Assembly: GCA_903916135.1 (NCBI GenBank) | Contig: CAIWVT010000558.1 | Coordinates: 1-10,067, forward strand | Origin: an uncultured bacterium | GTDB taxonomy: Bacteria; Bacteroidota; Bacteroidia; Bacteroidales; CAIWKO01 | DNA: 10,067 nucleotides | Reading direction: 5' to 3' | Shown here: piece by piece, positions 7,183 through 10,067 of the stretch | How positions within the stretch are numbered: the first letter of the stretch is position 1 | How the letters are laid out: the number at the start of each line of letters is the position of its first letter | The notes under the pieces: generated by a model | Seen by the model: the letters and a program-made list of their open reading frames with translations, nothing else | Databases searched by the model: none | Told to the model about the DNA's origin: nothing | Translations under genes and position numbers: made by a program

Positions 7183-7725
7183 TTATGTTTCATCTTTAAA
7201 GTCTCATGCTTCATCTTTTATGTCTCAGGTTTCATCTTTGCAGTCTCATGCTTCATGTTTTATGTCGCAGGTTTCATCTTTCATGGCTTATGTTTCATCT
7301 TTGAAGTCGTATGTTTTATCTTTTAAAGGAAATGTTGATGAAACGATACCGTATGTTTTTGTTTCTGGTGCGCATACCGACTTTATAAGTCGTATGTTTT
7401 ACGTTCCAAGGCTCATGCATCATGTTGCAAGGGATATGTTTGACACGCCAAGGGTTTTTATGCCTGCCAAGTGATTTGCACGAGATGAAAAGGTTCATGC
7501 TTCATCTTTCAAGGTGTATGTTTCATCTTTCAAGTGATATGTTTAATATGAAAAGTTATATGCATGGCTTGCATTCGTTATGTTTCGAATCACAAGTCAA
7601 ATGTTTCATTTTCTAAGACGCATGTTTTATCTTTCAAGGAGCATGTTTCGTCTTTCAATGGATATGTTCCGTCTTTCAAGGGATATGTTTCGTCTTTTAA
7701 GCGGCATGTTTCATCTTTGAAGTTT
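7183..7725 (+). repeat. Degenerate 21-base tandem array, about 26 units
   Basis: The unit is 21 bases long and reads roughly TATGTTTCATCTTTCAAG plus three variable bases. Units near 7183-7330 and 7495-7725 are well kept, and those at about 7330-7490 are more diverged. Net drift is only a few bases over the whole array. Many units contain a small dyad of the form CTT-TN-AAG. Because 21 bases is seven codons, the best frames read as heptads such as YVSSFKG or HVSSFKR. Stops and a frame change between the first and last thirds (stop at 7472-7474) argue against one protein. Possible roles are a minisatellite, a protein-binding array phased at two helical turns, or remains of a repeat protein gene. 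Confidence 0.8.
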
Positions 7726-7732
7726 CATAATT

Positions 7733-7786
7733 GGAACGCGGATGAGGCGGATTTTAGGAGGGACGCGGATGACGCGGATTTTTTGG
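7733..7786 (+). repeat. Two tandem CGCGGATGA-type repeats
   Basis: GGAACGCGGATGAGGCGGAT (from 7733) is followed by GGGACGCGGATGACGCGGAT (from 7760), each ending in a T-rich tail. Bases 7737-7752 are the exact reverse complement of 375-390, beyond the far side of the mutagenesis cassette. The copies abut the end of the 21-base array. Confidence 0.7.
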
Positions 7787-7883
7787 TTTAGATATTATTA
7801 TCTTACCACAATAGGCACATTTGAACACAATAGTTTTAGTCGGGGCGCGACTTGCAGGCAGTTTTGGTTTTTGCAAAGGAAAT

Positions 7884-7908
7884 GGAACGCAGATGACGCT
7901 GATTTTTA
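7884..7908 (+). repeat. Further CGCGGATGA-type repeat
   Basis: GGAACGCAGATGACGCTGAT followed by TTTTA is a third same-strand copy of the element at 7733-7786, with two substitutions in the core relative to GGAACGCGGATGACGCGGAT. Confidence 0.6.
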
Positions 7909-7932
7909 AGATTGAAGATGATTTTAGGCAGA

Positions 7933-7979
7933 GCCTAAATGGATAGAAGCGACAGAGGTGGAACCTCTGCCGAACGTGA
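7933..7979 (+). repeat. 47-base exact direct repeat, copy 1
   Basis: Identical over all 47 bases to 8201-8247. It starts GCCTAAATGGATAGAAGCGA and contains the hairpin CAGAGGT-GGA-ACCTCTG, ending CGAACGTGA. The 268-base period places one copy on each side of 76-base repeat copy B. No coding potential is seen. Confidence 0.9.
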
Positions 7980-8000
7980 GGTAGGAGATTTTAGATTTAT

Positions 8001-8076
8001 GATTTTAGATTTTATTACCACGGAGGCACTAAGTTCACTAAGATTCACTAAGAAATTGTTGTCATTGGTGGTCATT
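8001..8076 (+). repeat. 76-base dispersed repeat, copy B
   Basis: It matches 6715-6790 with a single mismatch, in the same orientation 1286 bases downstream. Both copies are preceded by extra GATTTTAGATTT words and followed by more GTCATT words and a GC-rich hairpin, so the shared unit is really longer and more degenerate at both ends. Confidence 0.85.
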
Positions 8077-8119
8077 AAATGGTCATTTGTTGTCATTTTT
8101 TTTATATATGCATGGAGAG

Positions 8120-8167
8120 AACCCCGTATGGGGTTTAAGTTTTGTAACCACGACTTTCAAGTCGTGG
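8120..8167. repeat. Two hairpins downstream of repeat copy B
   Basis: AACCCC-GTAT-GGGGTT (8120-8135) and CCACGACTT-TC-AAGTCGTGG (8148-8167) are perfect inverted repeats. The first is the counterpart of 6823-6838, and the second matches 6851-6868 in position but not in sequence. Pairing is kept while sequence differs, which suggests the structure matters or that hairpins are inserted independently. Confidence 0.65.
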
Positions 8168-8200
8168 AAAAACACACCCTCTGTTATGCGAAGTTTGCAA

Positions 8201-8247
8201 GCCTAAATGGATAGAAGCGACAGAGGTGGAACCTCTGCCGAACGTGA
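8201..8247 (+). repeat. 47-base exact direct repeat, copy 2
   Basis: Exact copy of 7933-7979. Its left edge falls immediately after 8181-8200, a 20-base match to 6924-6943. It therefore abuts a hairpin truncated just past its loop, where AACTTCGC should continue. This looks like an insertion or recombination joint. Confidence 0.9.
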
Positions 8248-8409
8248 ACGAACGTGGATTTGAAGTGATGACGGATTTAAAATCATTTTTTTTTCGAATT
8301 GTCAAATATTCTTTTTACTTTTGCTCTCGCATTTTTGGTTTTGCATTGGTGTTATTTACTTTCTGAAACAAAAGTACATCAAACGGAAAGCGAATTACTA
8401 AACATATCG

Positions 8410-8456
8410 GTTAACGGTAGTTTTTTTGTTAATGGTAGGTTTTGGACAGTTAACTG
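8410..8456. repeat. GTTAAC-containing short repeats and palindrome
   Basis: GTTAACGGTAG (8410-8420) and GTTAATGGTAG (8428-8438) differ at one base and are 18 bases apart, and CAGTTAACTG (8447-8456) is a perfect 10-base palindrome with the same GTTAAC core. They lie about 400 bases upstream of the ATPase gene. A binding site is possible but nothing else supports it. Confidence 0.35.
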
Positions 8457-8481
8457 CAAAATGGGGTTTGAATAAATTGAG

Positions 8482-8497
8482 AAAAAAAATTTTTTTT
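8482..8497. other. A8T8 tract
   Basis: Eight A residues directly followed by eight T residues form a perfect dyad. Such A-tracts bend DNA and can act as weak bidirectional termination signals. Here it sits in AT-rich non-coding DNA between the repeat zone and the ATPase gene. No specific role can be assigned. Confidence 0.4.
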
Positions 8498-8775
8498 GGT
8501 TTTGAATGAATATAATGTGTAATTTTGAGGGCTGAATTTTTTATTGTCGAGAGAATAATAATACAGGTAAAAAAGAATATGTGCTTTAGAATACAAAAGC
8601 TTTAAGAAAAATGTTTGATTTGGATGAACATTAGCTGAGTGGAACAAAACATTGAAAAATATAATTGACTTGGGTAGAGAATGAACAGAAGAGACTCATG
8701 CTAAATAGACAGACTAAACTATCTACTTAATTTGAAATCGAAAGTAATAATAGAAATGAAATAAAAAATTACGAC

Positions 8776-8804
8776 TTTACCCATCATAATAATTACTACA
8801 TTTG
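8776..8804 (+). promoter_or_regulatory. Promoter of the HerA-type ATPase gene
   Basis: TACATTTG (8797-8804) matches the TAnnTTTG -7 consensus exactly. A TTTA at 8776-8779, 17 bases upstream, could serve as a degenerate -33 element. Transcription would start near 8811, giving a leader of about 25 A/T-rich bases before the ATG at 8836. Confidence 0.55.
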
Positions 8805-8835
8805 CGAATCATTTAAATACGATATCTCAATATCA

Positions 8836-9477
8836 ATGGAAAAAGAAATAAAAAAGCAATTTGAAGACAGAGAAAAGGTTGAAACGAAAAAACTTTTCAG
8901 CGACCTAATTCAGGCAGACCAGTACGTTGGTGAACTCTATTCTATTAACTATGAATTTGCAAATGTGCAGGTACATGATATACAACGACAAAGAGTAGGC
9001 GGAATTCCAAGTTTGTGTTTTCTCATTGCAACTAGAATTAACTCCCAATCGGAGGATATTAATTTCAAAGATGAAGATGCTTCGGTTTTGCTTTTAAGAG
9101 TGATGGATGCAGCTCAGCTTCCAAATAGCAGTGAAGCAGAAAGAATAAGAGTCGAAACTGCACAACGAGTTAGTGGAGAAACAGATAAACATTGGGACAA
9201 GGAAGCAATGGATCCACACACAAGAAATTATTTGAGTTATGCAGGTGTGAAGTGCAGGGTAATTGGGACATTTTTTATCGAAAAGGAAGATGAAACAAAT
9301 CCTGAATCAAAATTGAATTTGCGGTTCGGTTGCGACATCTCTAACTATTATCCGAACAGAGGTCTGAAAGTTTTCAAACCAAATGCAAAAGCATTACAGC
9401 TAATTGTAAATTATACAGACCCGACAAACAACACAGGCGAATCAAGAGTTAGGTTAGGAGAAATTCGTTATGCTTAA
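8836..9477 (+). CDS. N-terminal part of a HerA-type ATPase, ended by an in-frame TAA
   Basis: As read, this is a 213-residue protein starting MEKEIKKQFEDREKVETKK. It is not a complete gene. Its last residues, RLGEIRYA, run in the same frame across the TAA at 9475-9477 into TNRQFQGVSSVHVYINPNDL and then a HerA Walker A motif. Residues about 20-213 therefore look like the N-terminal region (HAS-barrel) that precedes the ATPase core in HerA/DUF87 proteins. No signal peptide or membrane segment is visible. The ATG follows a good -7 box by about 30 bases and an A/T-rich leader. Codons favour A and T in the third position, unlike the cassette to the left, which suggests separate acquisition. If the stop is real, the product is a truncated, probably inactive barrel domain; if it is an error or read through, it is the first third of the ATPase. 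Confidence 0.75.
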   Translation: MEKEIKKQFEDREKVETKKLFSDLIQADQYVGELYSINYEFANVQVHDIQRQRVGGIPSLCFLIATRINSQSEDINFKDEDASVLLLRVMDAAQLPNSSEAERIRVETAQRVSGETDKHWDKEAMDPHTRNYLSYAGVKCRVIGTFFIEKEDETNPESKLNLRFGCDISNYYPNRGLKVFKPNAKALQLIVNYTDPTNNTGESRVRLGEIRYA

Positions 9478-10067
9478 ACTAATAGACAGTTTCAAGGAGT
9501 TTCCAGTGTTCATGTTTACATTAACCCAAATGATTTGCTTGCTCAAAAATCTGCATTGTTTGGAATGACAAGAACAGGAAAATCAAACACTACAAAAATA
9601 ATTTTGCAATCAGTTTATGATTTACGATTCCCAAAAAACAATGAGATAGGTTTAAGAATTGGACAAATTGTATTTGACCCTAATGGAGAATATGCAAATG
9701 AGAACACACAAGACCAAGGCGGAGCTGCATTACCAACTGCAATAAAAAATGTTTGGCAAAACAAGGGAGTGAATAAGGATGATGAAGTAGTTACTTATGG
9801 AATCATGAATCATCCGAATGATCCTGATAGAAAAATGATGTTGCTTAATTTTTTTCTTCAAGACAATTTACAACTTGGGAAAGAAATTGTTGACGGTTCT
9901 TTTAATGAAAGAGATTCAAAGTTCATAGAAAACTTTAAGCAAATTGATTTTACAAAACCAGCCGAAGAAGATAGAAGTGCTTTGACAAGATGGAGACGAA
10001 GAGTTTTAGCATACATGGCTTTGCTTTCAAGAGCAGGATTTACTCCACCACCATTTACTGCAACAAC
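9478..10067 (+). pseudogene. HerA/FtsK-type ATPase core, continuing after the in-frame stop, cut by the window end
   Basis: This frame is open without a stop from 9478 to the last base and continues the preceding reading frame. Counting from the ATG at 8836, the Walker A motif GMTRTGKS is at residues 243-250 (9562-9585), and IVFDPNGEY with D281 is the DPxGEY element typical of HerA-like ATPases. HerA proteins form hexameric DNA-translocating ATPases. They pair with nucleases such as NurA in DNA end resection, and with SIR2, DUF4297 or other effectors in bacterial anti-phage systems. No good start codon lies between the stop and the Walker A motif: the only in-frame candidate is TTG at 9535, and the first ATG (9565) is inside the motif. 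This supports a broken gene rather than a second one. The Walker B, sensor residues and any partner gene lie beyond the window, so the system type cannot be named. Confidence 0.75.

Larger units (their letters stand above)
6706..8835. other. 2.1-kb gene-free repeat accumulation zone
   Basis: No reading frame here has convincing protein character, and the strongest ORFs fall on tandem repeats. From 6706 to about 8250 the DNA is a mosaic of repeats listed separately: a 76-base pair, a 47-base pair, hairpin clusters, CGCGGATGA elements and a 21-base tandem array. From about 8250 to 8835 it is AT-rich, with homopolymer runs and no clear gene, ending in the promoter of the ATPase gene. No Rho-independent terminator with a T-run is evident after dnaE. 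Confidence 0.75.

Noticed and set aside
7037..7474. 145-codon open frame covering the first part of the 21-base array
   Set aside because: Most of it is the tandem repeat, the frame breaks and shifts within the array, and there is no promoter or recognisable domain.
7183..7725. CRISPR array
   Set aside because: Units are contiguous 21-base degenerate repeats without unique spacers, and no cas gene is present.
8369..8376. CAAAAGTA as a minus-strand -7 box
   Set aside because: It matches the consensus, but there is no -33 element and no gene downstream on that strand, only repeats.
8450..8647. 65-codon minus-strand open frame
   Set aside because: Low-complexity AT-rich sequence with no conserved features.
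9470..9568. Short open frame from the ATG at 9470 overlapping the ATPase stop
   Set aside because: It is out of frame with the HerA sequence and ends after about 32 codons with no family character.

Overview
The window looks like chromosomal DNA from a member of the Bacteroidota, probably Bacteroidales-like. Three things suggest this: the likely promoters carry the TAnnTTTG -7 box typical of the phylum, genes start without clear Shine-Dalgarno sequences behind A/T-rich leaders, and the proteins have a Bacteroidota feel. No rRNA, tRNA or CRISPR array is visible, so the placement is an inference.

Layout. (1) Bases 1-320 hold the 3' end of a UDP-GlcNAc 2-epimerase gene (wecB type), with an apparent one-base frameshift in an A-run. 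(2) Bases 402-6705 hold a compact DNA-damage/mutagenesis cassette in two divergent arms. The leftward arm encodes an Xre-type HTH plus S24 (LexA/UmuD fold) repressor, followed through a TGATG overlap by a fusion of a DnaQ-type DEDDh exonuclease and a Cho/UvrC-type GIY-YIG nuclease. The rightward arm encodes a catalytically intact Y-family DNA polymerase (DinB), overlapped by 11 bases by a short C-family polymerase (DnaE2/ImuC-like DnaE). The 82 bases between the arms contain a perfect 15-base inverted repeat, a second related dyad and back-to-back -7 boxes. This is what one expects if the repressor silences both arms until DNA damage makes it cleave itself. (3) Bases 6706 to about 8250 have no convincing gene. 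They are a pile of dispersed repeats: a near-identical 76-base pair, an exact 47-base pair, a family of hairpins with 3-base loops, copies of a CGCGGATGA-type element, and a degenerate tandem array of about 26 units of 21 bases. (4) Bases 8250-8835 are AT-rich, non-coding, and end in a promoter. (5) From 8836 to the window end runs a HerA/FtsK-type ATPase gene that is visibly more AT-rich than the cassette. It is interrupted by an in-frame TAA at 9475-9477 and truncated by the window edge.

Working model. The repressor-controlled set supplies a lesion-bypass polymerase (DinB), a second error-tolerant replicative-type polymerase (DnaE-like), and a nuclease that could incise damaged DNA and trim or proofread 3' ends. 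It resembles the lexA-imuA-imuB-dnaE2 cassettes of other phyla, but with an active DinB in place of inactive ImuB and a DnaQ-GIY-YIG fusion in place of ImuA. The HerA gene looks like separately acquired DNA. HerA ATPases often belong to anti-phage systems, but its partner gene is not in the window.
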